From Saccharomonospora sp. NB11 (GTDB lineage: Bacteria; Actinomycetota; Actinomycetes; Mycobacteriales; Pseudonocardiaceae), in contig NZ_JACBJG010000004.1 in the NCBI RefSeq assembly GCF_015910535.1, forward strand, positions 124,001 through 188,000: a stretch of DNA of 64,000 nt, written 5' to 3'. The notes beneath the pieces were generated by a model that saw only the letters and a list, made by a program, of their open reading frames with translations, was not told the origin of the DNA and searched no databases. Shown here in pieces: positions 25,505 through 34,353 of this stretch. Made by a program: the position numbers and the translations under genes. Every line of letters begins with the position of its first letter. The stretch's first letter is position 1.

Positions 25505-26965
25505 ATGCCTACTCTGTCCACCTACTGGCAGAACCATCTCAGGGTCGCGTTCGAGGAGTCCGCGCCCCAGCTCTACCGGCCGATGCTCGAAGCCAGCCTC
25601 GCGCACGTCGTGATGCTCGCCGAGCAGGGACTACTGCCCGCCGAACGCGCCAAGGCGCTGCTCTCCGGGCTGCGCACGCTCCTCGCCGAGGAGGACGACC
25701 GCCTGGAGTTCGACGGCAGCGTCGAGGACGTCTACTTCCTCGTCGAACAGCGACTCGCCGCCGCAGCGGGCATCGCACCGTCCGAACTGGACGTGCAGCT
25801 CGCCCGGTCGCGCAACGACCTGGACGCCGGGGTGTTCCGGATGGTGCTGCGCGAGAACGTGCTGGAGCAGGCACGGCTGGCGTGCGCGGCCGCCGCGGTG
25901 GCCGCCGCACAGGCCGACCGGCACGCCGAGGTGCTCATCACCGGATACACCCACCGCAGGCCCGCGCAGCCGACCACGCTCGGCCACGTGCTCGCGGGCT
26001 ACGGCGAGGCGCTGCTCAGCCAGGCCGAGGAGCTGCTCTCGGTGTACGACGAGCTGAACGTGTCACCGCTCGGATCCTGCGCGTTCGCGGGCACCGACCT
26101 GCCGATCGCTCCGGATCGCCTCACCGAGCTGCTCGGGTTCCGGGAGACGTTCACGTCGTCGTACGAGGCTGTGGCAGGTGCCGAACATCTGGTGCGGACA
26201 GGTGCCGTGCAGGCGCGCATCCTCGCCACCGGAGCGCGGCTGGCGCGCACGATGCTGGACTGGATGACGTTCCGGTGGGTCGTCACGCCCGACTCCTACT
26301 GCCAGGGCTCCAGCATCATGCCGCAGAAGAAGAACCCGGTCGTGCTGGAGCACATGTGCTCGATGGCCGGTGCGGCGGCAGCCGATCTCGCCGCGACGCT
26401 GAACAACGTGGGCGCGGCCTGGTACGAGGACTCGAACAACGCGACCACCGACGTGCAGCAGCACCTGTGGCGCGCCGGTGACCGCGCGGTGCGGTTCCTG
26501 ACCCTCATGCACGGTCTGCTCGGTGAGCTGGAGCCGTTGGAGCCGCCGACGCCGGAGGAGATCGTGGCGACCGGTGCCACCACCACCGCCGTGGCGGAGG
26601 CCCTCGCCGCCGCGGGCGTGCCCTGGCGCGGCGCGCACACGGTGGTCGGCACGCTCGTGCGGCAGGCTCCCCCGGCGGAGTGGACGACCGAGCTGGTGGC
26701 GGACGCCATCGCGAAGGCGGGCCTGCAGGCCGACGACACCGTGGTGGAGGCCGCGCTGGCCGCGGGGCTGCGTCCGCAGCAGGTACTGGACCGGCCGCAG
26801 ACCGGTGGACCCGGGTCGGCGGCGGTGCGCACCACCGCTCGCCGCGTCGACGAGCGTGCCGGAGCTCTCGCAGCCGAGTTCGACGCCCGCCGGGCTCACC
26901 TGCGGCAGGCCGAGGACGCGCTGACCGCGGCGGTCGACGCCGTGCTCGCCGGGGATCGGACGTGA
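25505..26965 (+). CDS. Argininosuccinate-lyase-like enzyme of the aspartase/fumarase superfamily
   Basis: This 486-residue protein has the superfamily signature GSSIMPQKKNP (about residue 270, catalytic Ser in the mobile loop), ARSRNDLDAGVFR (about 100) matching the ASL substrate motif, and YTHRRPAQPTTLGH (about 145) with the conserved His. Such enzymes split a C-N bond in an N-substituted aspartate and release fumarate. Departures from true ArgH include the first motif (LDAG in place of the usual QVATD) and the C-terminal region; its place between an importer and a kinase also argues against arginine synthesis. The ATG has GGAGAAAG upstream. The actual substrate is unknown; an N-succinyl or aspartyl conjugate is inference. 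Confidence 0.85.
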   Translation: MPTLSTYWQNHLRVAFEESAPQLYRPMLEASLAHVVMLAEQGLLPAERAKALLSGLRTLLAEEDDRLEFDGSVEDVYFLVEQRLAAAAGIAPSELDVQLARSRNDLDAGVFRMVLRENVLEQARLACAAAAVAAAQADRHAEVLITGYTHRRPAQPTTLGHVLAGYGEALLSQAEELLSVYDELNVSPLGSCAFAGTDLPIAPDRLTELLGFRETFTSSYEAVAGAEHLVRTGAVQARILATGARLARTMLDWMTFRWVVTPDSYCQGSSIMPQKKNPVVLEHMCSMAGAAAADLAATLNNVGAAWYEDSNNATTDVQQHLWRAGDRAVRFLTLMHGLLGELEPLEPPTPEEIVATGATTTAVAEALAAAGVPWRGAHTVVGTLVRQAPPAEWTTELVADAIAKAGLQADDTVVEAALAAGLRPQQVLDRPQTGGPGSAAVRTTARRVDERAGALAAEFDARRAHLRQAEDALTAAVDAVLAGDRT

Positions 26966-27939
26966 GCCCCGCCGTGGAGACGCGTCGACAGCCCGTGCCG
27001 AACCGCATCACCGTCGTCGGCAACGTCAACCTCGACGTCGTCGTCGCGGGGGTCGCCGCCCTGCCGCCGCCGGGCACCGAACAGATCGTGCCCTCGATCG
27101 CCGTGCGGCCCGGCGGGTCCGCCGCCAACACGGCGGTCACGCTGGCGCACCTCGGCCGCGAGACCGTGCTGGTCGGGCGGGTCGGAGAGGACGGCACCGC
27201 CCGCCTGCTCGACGCGGAGCTCGACCTGCCCCACCTGCACACGCACCTCGTGCGCGCGGCCGGGGAGTCGACCTCCGTCACCGTGGCCGCCGAGGCGCCT
27301 GGGCACGACCGGGCGTTCCTCTCGGCGCTCGGGGCGCTCGCGGGCATGGACGCCACCGCCGTGCCCGAGGACGTGCTGGCCAGCCGATTCCTGCTGCTCT
27401 CCGGGTACTTCCTCCTGCCGGTGCTGCGTGACGAGCGCGCCAAGGCGTTGTTCTCCGCCGCCCGGCGAGCCGGGGCGCGGACCGCGCTCGACACGGGCTG
27501 GGACCCCGGGGACTGGACGGCGGCCACCCGTGCCGAGGTGCTCGATCTGCTGGAGACGGTGGACGTCTTCCTGCCCAACACCGACGAGATCGTCGCGCTG
27601 GCCGACCGGCCCGACGTGTCGTCGGCGGCCCGATTCGTGGCCGAGCGGAGCGGGTCGACGGTGGTCGTCAAGTGCGGCCCGCAGGGCGCACTCGTGGTGT
27701 CGCCGGACGGCTCCGCCGAGCAGTGCCCGACCCCGCAGGTGACGGTGCAGGACTCCACCGGTGCCGGGGACGCCTTCAACGCGGGCCTGCTGCATCGGCT
27801 CGCCGAGGGCGCTTCCCCCGCCGAGGCCGCCGACTACGGGGTGCGAGTCGCCGCGACGGTGATCAGCAGGCCGTCGCACGACCGCCGATTCGCCCCGGCG
27901 GACGTCCTTCCCGCACGACGAGACGGAGTGTCGGCATGA
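26962..27939 (+). CDS. PfkB-family carbohydrate kinase
   Basis: This 325-residue sugar kinase has the N-terminal PfkB pattern VVGNVNLDVVV with RPGGSAANTAVTLAHLG (about residue 48) and the C-terminal catalytic motif DSTGAGDAFNAGLL (about 268, Asp as base). It should phosphorylate a sugar or amino-sugar hydroxyl with ATP. GTG (26962) overlaps the lyase stop, and its own stop overlaps the amidohydrolase ATG, so translation is coupled on both sides. In the described fructose-asparagine and fructoselysine pathways a PfkB-type kinase acts before a SIS-domain deglycase, the same pair found here. Confidence 0.9.
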   Translation: MSPAVETRRQPVPNRITVVGNVNLDVVVAGVAALPPPGTEQIVPSIAVRPGGSAANTAVTLAHLGRETVLVGRVGEDGTARLLDAELDLPHLHTHLVRAAGESTSVTVAAEAPGHDRAFLSALGALAGMDATAVPEDVLASRFLLLSGYFLLPVLRDERAKALFSAARRAGARTALDTGWDPGDWTAATRAEVLDLLETVDVFLPNTDEIVALADRPDVSSAARFVAERSGSTVVVKCGPQGALVVSPDGSAEQCPTPQVTVQDSTGAGDAFNAGLLHRLAEGASPAEAADYGVRVAATVISRPSHDRRFAPADVLPARRDGVSA

Positions 27940-28919
27940 GTGACGTTCCCACCGTGCAGGGCACCGAGGTCGTCGACTTCCACCTGCACTTCCGCATGGA
28001 CCAGGACCCGGCCACCCAGAACCTCTCCGGCGGCCAGTTCACCTGCGCCGACCACGACGAGGAGGCGCAGCGTCGACGGCAGCGACTCGTGGCCGCCCAG
28101 TCCGCCCGCTGGCGGCGGGCCTGGGACTTCCCGGACCCCCAGTCGTCGAGCGAGCGGACCTGGCAGGAGGAGGCCGACCTGTGGCTCGACGAACTCGACC
28201 GCCACGGCATCGCCCACGCCACCTTCGTCACGGGCGGCGGTGACGAACGGGTCGCCGAACTGGTCGCCCAGCATCCGGAGCGCTTCTCCGGGATGGCGAA
28301 CCTGCGCGACCTCACCGAGCCCGGTGCTGCCGACCAGCTCCGCCGCGCGGTGACCGAGCTGGGGCTACGTGGCCTCAAGCTGTTCGCGCCCCTGCTCCCC
28401 CACCGCATCGACGACCCCGCGGCCGATCCGGTGTGGCGGGTGGCGGCCGAGTACGAGATCCCCGTTCTCATCCACTTCGGACACTGCGGGTCGAGCGGCG
28501 GCATCGCGCACAACGCCCACATCGAGCCCGCGTGGCTGGAGTCCGTCGCCAAGCGCTTCCCCGGCATCCCGTTCGTGATTCCGCACTTCGGGGTGCAACA
28601 CGTGCAGCAGGTGCTGTTCCTGTGTTGGGCGTGTCCCAACGTGCACGTCGACACTTCCGGGTCCAACCAGTGGGTGCGGTGGATGCCGTACAAGCTGACG
28701 CTGGAGGACCTGTTCCGGCGCTGCTACGAGACGATCGGGCCGGACCGCATCGTCTTCGGCAGCGACTCGTCGTGGTTCCCGCGCGGCTACTGCTACCGCT
28801 ACCTGGCCGACCAACTGCGCGTGTGCCACGAGATGGGCATGCCGGACACCGATCTCGACAAGATCTTCGGCGGGAACGCCCGCCGACTGCTCCGACTTCC
28901 CCGGGAGGGCACGGCATGA
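27936..28919 (+). CDS. Amidohydrolase-2 (ACMSD-like) metal enzyme
   Basis: This 327-residue TIM-barrel hydrolase has the metal-binding HLH at residues 16-18 (VVDFHLHFRMD), a His in VLIHFGHCG (about 180), another in VIPHFGVQH (about 215) and an Asp in VFGSDSSWF (about 280). This is the amidohydrolase-2 layout, whose members are decarboxylases, lactonases or amide hydrolases. A Cys/Trp-rich stretch FLCWACPNVHVDTSG lies near residue 235. Its ATG overlaps the kinase stop. The reaction is unknown: it may open a ring, remove a carboxylate or hydrolyse a conjugate within this pathway. Confidence 0.87.
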   Translation: MSDVPTVQGTEVVDFHLHFRMDQDPATQNLSGGQFTCADHDEEAQRRRQRLVAAQSARWRRAWDFPDPQSSSERTWQEEADLWLDELDRHGIAHATFVTGGGDERVAELVAQHPERFSGMANLRDLTEPGAADQLRRAVTELGLRGLKLFAPLLPHRIDDPAADPVWRVAAEYEIPVLIHFGHCGSSGGIAHNAHIEPAWLESVAKRFPGIPFVIPHFGVQHVQQVLFLCWACPNVHVDTSGSNQWVRWMPYKLTLEDLFRRCYETIGPDRIVFGSDSSWFPRGYCYRYLADQLRVCHEMGMPDTDLDKIFGGNARRLLRLPREGTA

Positions 28920-29965
28920 CGACGACCACGCCCGCGTCCGACCAGGTCGAGCTCGGCACCTGGATGGCGCGTGAGATCGCCGAGCAACCGCAGGTCTTCG
29001 ACCGGATCGTCCGCGACCGCTCCGCCGCGCGCGAGGTCGCCGAACACGTTCGGCGGTTCCGCCCGCGGTTCGTCCTCTTCGCGGCTCGCGGGTCGAGCGG
29101 GCACGCCGCTCTCTACGGCAAGTACCTGGTGGAGGTCGGCCTCGGGCTGCCCGCCGGAACGGTGTCCCCGTCGACCACCACGTTGTACGGGGCGGAGCCG
29201 GACCTTCGGGACGTCCTGCTCGTCTCCGTCAGCCAGAGCGGCGGTTCGCCCGACCTCGTCGAGGTCACCGAGTCGGCCCGCCGTCGGGGTGCGCTGACGG
29301 TCGCCGTGACCAACACCCCGGACTCGGCGTTGGGCGCGGCGGCGGAACACGTGCTGGACATGGCCGCCGGACCGGAACGGGCCATCGCCGCCACCAAGAC
29401 GTACACGGCGAGTCTGCTCGCCCTGTACGTCTTGGTCGACGAGATCCGCTCCGGCACGGCCACCGACCTGTCCCACCTCGGCGCGGCTGCGCAGCGGGTC
29501 CTCGACGACAACGTCGACCGCGTGGCCGACGCGGCGCGGCGGCTGCGGTTCGCCGAGCGGATCGTCACCACCGCGCGCGGCTACTCGCTGGCCTCCGCCG
29601 CGGAGACCGGGCTCAAGTTGGCCGAGACCAGCTACCTCGTCACCCGCTCCTACAGCGGGGCGGACCTGTTGCACGGCCCGATCGCGGCGGTCGACGCCGA
29701 GACCGCCGTGCTCGCGTTCCGCGGCGCGGGTCCGGGTGGCCGCACGATGGCCGATGTGCTCGCTCGGGTGCGGGAACGCGGCGCCGACGTCCTCTGCGCG
29801 GGGACGCAGCCCACCGACGCCCTGCTGGTGCCCGAGGTGGACGAGGCGTTGACGCCGGTGGTGGAGATCCTGCCGCTGCAACGACTCGCGTGGAGCCTCG
29901 CCGTCGCGCGGGGCCTCGACCCCGATCGTCCGGCCGGGCTGCGCAAGGCCACCGAGACCCGATGA
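28916..29965 (+). CDS. SIS-domain sugar-phosphate deaminase/isomerase (GlmS-isomerase/NagB-II/FrlB-like)
   Basis: This 349-residue protein has two SIS folds. It opens with LGTWMAREIAEQPQVFDRI, typical of GlmS-like isomerase and NagB-II proteins. The first SIS has ARGSSGHAALYGKYL (about residue 60) and SVSQSGGSPDLVE (about 105); the second has ARGYSLASAAETGLKLAE (about 220) and HGPIAAV. These proteins deaminate or deglycate amino-sugar phosphates. The ATG overlaps the amidohydrolase stop, the last link in the coupled series. In this operon it should act after the PfkB kinase and release an amine or ammonia and a glycolytic sugar phosphate; the exact reaction is inference. Confidence 0.9.
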   Translation: MTTTTPASDQVELGTWMAREIAEQPQVFDRIVRDRSAAREVAEHVRRFRPRFVLFAARGSSGHAALYGKYLVEVGLGLPAGTVSPSTTTLYGAEPDLRDVLLVSVSQSGGSPDLVEVTESARRRGALTVAVTNTPDSALGAAAEHVLDMAAGPERAIAATKTYTASLLALYVLVDEIRSGTATDLSHLGAAAQRVLDDNVDRVADAARRLRFAERIVTTARGYSLASAAETGLKLAETSYLVTRSYSGADLLHGPIAAVDAETAVLAFRGAGPGGRTMADVLARVRERGADVLCAGTQPTDALLVPEVDEALTPVVEILPLQRLAWSLAVARGLDPDRPAGLRKATETR

Positions 29966-30022
29966 CGTCCGGCGCGGCGGCGGAAGGCTTCGTCGCCGCG
30001 CCGGTCACCACGTCGGACCGAC

Positions 30023-31288
30023 GTGTCCGCTTGCTGCCAGGTTCCTTCCGCTCACCCCCTCGTCGCCGTCACCGGTCTGCTGTTGTCGTTGTCCGCCTGC
30101 ACGTCGGCCGAGACGCCCCCGCGGGCGGCGCCTCCGTCCGAACCGGAACCCGATCGAGCACTCGTCGCATGGGCGGACTCCGTGTGCACGCAGGTGGCGA
30201 GTCTCGACGGCCTGATCACCGAGGCCGGGAAGGAGATCGAGCCCTACCACGTCTCCTCGGTCGTCGGCGAGGCCCTGGCCACCTTGTCCGAACTGGACCC
30301 CTCGGGGATCGCAAGCGCCGACGCCTACGTCGAGGCGTTGACGGGCAGACTCGAACGCCTCCGCGACGACCTGCCCGACGACGGCGAGGGATCGGCCGCG
30401 AGCCGGGTGGGAGAGAAGCTCACCGACCTCGGTCCGCAGGAACCGGAGCTCGTCGCGCTCACGGAGACCACACCGGAGCTCGCCGTGTCCGTGCACCTGG
30501 CGCCGGGCTGCTCGCCCTTGCACCCGCCACCGTCGATGTCCACCGAGGCGACACGCGCACTCATGGAGTGGGCGAACACGATGTGCGTCACGCTGACCAC
30601 ACTCACCGACCAGCCCGCCCCGATCGACCCGCTGTTCGAGGACTCGCGGTTCGCCCAGTTCGAGCCGTACCACCTGGCGAGCTACCTCGACGAGGTGCGC
30701 GGGGTCGTGACCCATGTCCGGGAGTCCGTGGCGGCGATGGCCGAGACCGGGCTCGACGTGGCGGACTCCTACCGGGCGGAATTGCTGACCGCGCTCGGAC
30801 AGGCGGTCGAGGACCTGCCCGGGGACCACGGTCCGTTCCACTACCACGATCTCCCGGCGGCCGAGGTGCGCGAGGAGGCGAAGCGCGCACACGGCGTCGT
30901 CGAGGAACTCGCGCAGCGTCCGGCGCCCTCCGACGTCGCGCGTCGGCATCCCGGCCTGGCCGCCGCCCACGACCTCGCACCTCGGTGTCAGCCCTCCGCG
31001 CCGCCGTCCCCCGACCCGTTGCCCGCCGCGAAAGACGGCACGAACGTCGCGGCGTGCGCCGACGGGCGGTGTCAGATCGAGATCTCCGACCCGGTCGACG
31101 TGACCGTGGCCGGAGCGCGGTTCACCGTCGCCGTCAGCGAGGGCCGGTTGTGGCTCGCCCAGGACAGTGGCTTCATCCAGCTCCGCGGTCCGGGCACCGC
31201 CCGGTTCGGTCACTCCGGTGGAACGACCGTCTTCTCCGTGGTCGCATCCGACGACACCACCGCGGTGGTGGACGTGACCACCGAGTGA
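30023..31288 (+). CDS. Lipoprotein with an internally duplicated helical domain, unknown function
   Basis: This 421-residue protein has a hydrophobic start and lipobox LLSLSAC (Cys about residue 26). The first in-frame start is GTG at 30023; the N-terminus lacks the usual basic residues, so the start is uncertain. Two copies of a roughly 100-residue helical unit are visible: ALVAWADSVCTQVASL ... EPYHVSSVVGEALA (about 45-145) and ALMEWANTMCVTLTTL ... EPYHLASYLDEVRG (about 178-290), each with one Cys. A beta-type C-terminus follows after a Pro-rich linker. No family is recognised. It is on the same strand 58 bp after the SIS gene but may not belong to that pathway. Confidence 0.75.
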   Translation: MSACCQVPSAHPLVAVTGLLLSLSACTSAETPPRAAPPSEPEPDRALVAWADSVCTQVASLDGLITEAGKEIEPYHVSSVVGEALATLSELDPSGIASADAYVEALTGRLERLRDDLPDDGEGSAASRVGEKLTDLGPQEPELVALTETTPELAVSVHLAPGCSPLHPPPSMSTEATRALMEWANTMCVTLTTLTDQPAPIDPLFEDSRFAQFEPYHLASYLDEVRGVVTHVRESVAAMAETGLDVADSYRAELLTALGQAVEDLPGDHGPFHYHDLPAAEVREEAKRAHGVVEELAQRPAPSDVARRHPGLAAAHDLAPRCQPSAPPSPDPLPAAKDGTNVAACADGRCQIEISDPVDVTVAGARFTVAVSEGRLWLAQDSGFIQLRGPGTARFGHSGGTTVFSVVASDDTTAVVDVTTE

Positions 31289-31295
31289 GCCGAGG

Positions 31296-31850
31296 TCAGC
31301 GATCGAGCACGGGCAGGTCGTAGACGCGGCGGATGCTGCTGCCGAGTTCGTGGATGTCGGCACCGTAGATGTGCAGCGACACGGCGAGCTCGCGGCAGCT
31401 GTTCCACACGCGGTGAACGTCACCCGGCGGATCGAGTGCCGACACGGAACCGACGGCGTTGACCTTCTCGCCGGCACGCACCAGGTACGGTCTTCCGTCC
31501 TCCTCGCGGACCTCGTACGTCTCCTCGCTCTCCTGGCCCTCCACCACACCGGTGACACACCACGACACGTGGTCGTGCACGGGGGTGGTCTGCCCGGGCA
31601 GCCACACGAGCGCCACGATCGAGAACGTGCCGGACGGTTCGACGTGGACGATGTGCTGGGTGTAGCGCTCGGGGTCGTGGCCGCGAAGGTGCTCCGGCAA
31701 CGGCAGGCCCTTCGCGAGCCGGTCGGACAACACCGTGGCCACTCCGGCCGCGACATCCGACGTGTCCGTTTCCTCGGCCACCACCTCGCGGACCGAGGTC
31801 ACCAGGTCCGCGAGCTCCGCCGTCAGTGATCCGCTGGGTCGCGTCGTCAT
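31296..31850 (-). CDS. Cysteine dioxygenase-family cupin (thiol dioxygenase)
   Basis: This 184-residue cupin fits bacterial cysteine dioxygenase: the metal ligands HDH in QTTPVHDHVSWCVTGVVEG (about residues 84-86) and a third His in PPGDVHRVWN (about 140). The reaction would add O2 to a thiol such as cysteine, giving the sulfinate, with Fe(II). A Cys occurs at the position next to the motif (SWCVTG), but whether a Cys-Tyr crosslink forms is unclear; 3-mercaptopropionate is another possible substrate. The ATG at 31848-31850 has AAAGGA 5 nt upstream. It ends 7 bp from the convergent lipoprotein gene, too close for a separate terminator. Confidence 0.87.
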   Translation of the reverse strand: MTTRPSGSLTAELADLVTSVREVVAEETDTSDVAAGVATVLSDRLAKGLPLPEHLRGHDPERYTQHIVHVEPSGTFSIVALVWLPGQTTPVHDHVSWCVTGVVEGQESEETYEVREEDGRPYLVRAGEKVNAVGSVSALDPPGDVHRVWNSCRELAVSLHIYGADIHELGSSIRRVYDLPVLDR

Positions 31851-31988
31851 ACAGTCCTTTCCTCGGCGTGTCGCGGCCGGCATCTCCGACCGCGACAGGA
31901 CGATCCGCTCTCGTCGAGCATGACCAATGCGCGGCATCGGCGAAAGAACCGGACGTGACTCGGACGGCGAGACGTCGTGTCGCCGAGC

Positions 31989-33410
31989 TCAGTTCACCGT
32001 GTCGGGTCGCGACCGGCGCAGACCGTCGGTGCCGTGCAGGGTCGACTCCAGCGGCTGGTGCAGCAGGTCGGGGTCCACCGCGAGGTACTGCCTGGTCTCC
32101 CGTGCGATCAGCCCAGCGCACAGCACCAGACCGATCAGGTTCGGCAACGCCATCAGTCCGTTCATCACGTCGGAGAACGTCCACACCAGGCTCAACTCGG
32201 TGGTCGCGCCCACGAGGATCACCAGGGTGAACACCAACCGGTAGGGCAGCACGCCCCGGACGCCGACCAGACGTTCCATGCAGCGTTCGCCGTAGTAGGC
32301 CCAGCCGAGAATCGTGGAGAACGCGAAGAACACGACACTCACGGTGACGACGTAGTGGCCCCAGGTGCCCGGCAGGCCACGCGTGAACGCCTCGGCGGTC
32401 ATCTCCGCGCCTTCCAGGCCCGACGTCCACGTGCCGGTCGTGACGATGACGAGGCCGGTCATGGTCACCACGATGACGGTGTCGATGAACGTCTGGGTCA
32501 TCGACACCATCGCCTGCCGGACCGGGTGCCGGGTCTGGGCCGCCGCCGCCGCGATGGCCGCCGAGCCGAGCCCCGACTCGTTGGAGAAGATGCCCCGGGC
32601 CACGCCGTACTGCAGCACGATGATGAACGCCGACCCGAGGAAGCCACCAGTGGCCGCGGTGCCGGTGAAAGCGTCGGAGAAGACCAGTCCCAGGGCCGCC
32701 GGGACCTCGCCGACGTTGAGCAGGAGCACGGTCAGTCCGCCCAGGACGTACACGATGATCATGAAGGGGACGAACGAGGCGGTGACCTTGCCGATCGACT
32801 TGATGCCGCCGATCAGAACTGCGCCGGCGGCAATCGTGATGACGACGCCCACCGCCCAGGCCGGGAACCCGAAGGAGCTCTCCAACGACGCCGCGACGGT
32901 GTTCGACTGGGTCATGTTGCCGATGCCGAAGCTCGCCAGCACCGCGAAGACCGCGAAGGCGACGCTGAGCACGAGTCCGAAGCGGTTCGGGATCGCCTTC
33001 GCCAGGTAGTACTGCGGCCCGCCGGACATCTCACCGCGTGCGTCCTTGGTGCGGAACCGGACCGCGAGGAAAGCCTCCGAGTACTTCGACGCCATGCCGA
33101 GCAGCGCCGTGACCCACATCCAGAACAGCGCGCCGGGCCCACCCCAGTAGATCGCCGTGGCGACCCCGGCGATGTTGCCGACACCGACCGTGGCGGCCAG
33201 AGCCGTGGTCAACGCCTGATAGTGCGAGATGTCACCTTCCGCGCCCTCGTCTCGCCGCTTGAACAAGGCGAGCCGCAGTGCGGGCACGAGCTTGACGAAC
33301 TGCACCCCGCCCAACCGGATCGTCAGGTACAAACCCGCTCCCAGCAGCAGCGGAATGAGCAGGAACGGGCCCCACACCACGCTGCTGACTTCGCTGAGAA
33401 AGTCCTCCAT
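31989..33410 (-). CDS. Alanine or glycine:cation symporter (AGCS family)
   Basis: This 473-residue membrane protein matches AGCS sodium:alanine symporters. Marks are FVKLVPALRLALF (about residue 38), LAATVGVGNIAGVATAIYWGGPGALFWMWV (about 70-100), MSGGPQYYLAKAI (about 128) and NESGLGSAAIAAAA (about 278). It imports alanine or glycine with sodium or protons. The ATG has AGGAGGGG just upstream and, 5' to that, a 12-bp palindrome. It lies upstream of the dioxygenase gene on the same strand, 138 bp apart, so the two may or may not be co-transcribed. Confidence 0.93.
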   Translation of the reverse strand: MEDFLSEVSSVVWGPFLLIPLLLGAGLYLTIRLGGVQFVKLVPALRLALFKRRDEGAEGDISHYQALTTALAATVGVGNIAGVATAIYWGGPGALFWMWVTALLGMASKYSEAFLAVRFRTKDARGEMSGGPQYYLAKAIPNRFGLVLSVAFAVFAVLASFGIGNMTQSNTVAASLESSFGFPAWAVGVVITIAAGAVLIGGIKSIGKVTASFVPFMIIVYVLGGLTVLLLNVGEVPAALGLVFSDAFTGTAATGGFLGSAFIIVLQYGVARGIFSNESGLGSAAIAAAAAQTRHPVRQAMVSMTQTFIDTVIVVTMTGLVIVTTGTWTSGLEGAEMTAEAFTRGLPGTWGHYVVTVSVVFFAFSTILGWAYYGERCMERLVGVRGVLPYRLVFTLVILVGATTELSLVWTFSDVMNGLMALPNLIGLVLCAGLIARETRQYLAVDPDLLHQPLESTLHGTDGLRRSRPDTVN

Positions 33411-33420
33411 GTCCCCTCCT

Positions 33421-33432
33421 TACCGGCCGGTA
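33421..33432. promoter_or_regulatory. 12-bp palindrome beside the symporter ribosome site
   Basis: TACCGGCCGGTA is perfectly self-complementary and touches the 5' side of the AGGAGG site of the symporter gene. It could be an operator, but such GC-rich 12-mers can occur by chance. Confidence 0.35.
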
Positions 33433-33506
33433 GGCATGCGACAGCATAAGAGGGCTCGCCACTCGATCGAGTGAGGGTGCCGCCCCGCGCGGTGCCCGGG
33501 CGCTCC

Positions 33507-34247
33507 CTAGGACGGCCCACGTCGGCGGGCCAGCTCGACGAGCCGTTCCGCGCCGTCGGTCCACGCCTCGCCGTGTCCGACCAACACCGTCGTGGCTGCG
33601 GTGGCCGCGATCGCATCGAGGGACCTCAGGGCTCGCTCCGGGTCGACGGTGGCGGCGCCGGAGACGAGCTGTGGGCCACGGGTGCCGCGATACGGGTCGA
33701 GTGTGACCACCGCGTCGCCCACGATGACGGCGTCCCGATCGGGGAAGTGCAGCGCGCACTGGCCGAGCGTGTGCCCGGGAGTGAACAGCACTCGCGGCCG
33801 TCCGGGCACGTCGAGCACGCCCTCGGTCATCCGGTGCACGTCCTTGACCGGTTCGGGCCACCAGGCTCGACGGGCGAGCAACCCGACCGCGATCGGCAAG
33901 GCCCTGACCTGGGTCAGCAGGTACCACGACAACGGTCGGTCCCGGCCGTACCGCCTGGGATGTCGGGTCAGCGGGACGTCGTTCTCGTGCACGTACACCG
34001 GGACCCCGACCTCCCATCGCAGCCGCTCGGCGAACCCGAGGTGGTCGAAGTGGCCGTGGGTCAACACGAGAGCCTCGATGTCCTCCGGTCGCCGACCGAG
34101 CTGCGCCAACGCCCGCTGCAACGAATGCCACGACGTCGGCAGGCCCGCGTCGACGATCGTCAGTCGGTCGCCGTCCTCGACGAGGAACCAGTTGACCGAC
34201 GCGTCTTCGACACGGTGGATTCCGTCGGCGACGTCGGTCGTGAGCAT
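33507..34247 (-). CDS. MBL-fold metallo-hydrolase
   Basis: This 246-residue soluble enzyme has the zinc motif HGHFDHLG (about residue 63), a further His in FTPGHTLGQCALHF (about 153), an Asp in VIVGDAVVT (about 173) and a late His in LVGHGEAW (about 225). This is a complete binuclear glyoxalase-II-like site. Substrates in this broad family range from thioesters to lactones and cannot be told here. It is downstream of the type VII substrate operon but separated by a long terminator hairpin, so it is probably independent. Confidence 0.88.
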   Translation of the reverse strand: MLTTDVADGIHRVEDASVNWFLVEDGDRLTIVDAGLPTSWHSLQRALAQLGRRPEDIEALVLTHGHFDHLGFAERLRWEVGVPVYVHENDVPLTRHPRRYGRDRPLSWYLLTQVRALPIAVGLLARRAWWPEPVKDVHRMTEGVLDVPGRPRVLFTPGHTLGQCALHFPDRDAVIVGDAVVTLDPYRGTRGPQLVSGAATVDPERALRSLDAIAATAATTVLVGHGEAWTDGAERLVELARRRGPS

Positions 34248-34353
34248 CCCGCCTCCGTGGTCGAGTCGGCGAACCCGTCACCAGGACCTACCCGCGACGG
34301 GGATGCTCATGCGCCGACCTCACCGACACCACCGAGGCGGCCCCTTCCCCGCC

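Noticed and set aside
29962..31323. Alternative frame starting ATGA at the SIS stop and running along the lipoprotein gene
   Set aside because: It gives an Arg-rich product without domains. The lipoprotein frame has a lipobox and repeated helices. A frameshift joining the two near 30050 is possible but not shown.
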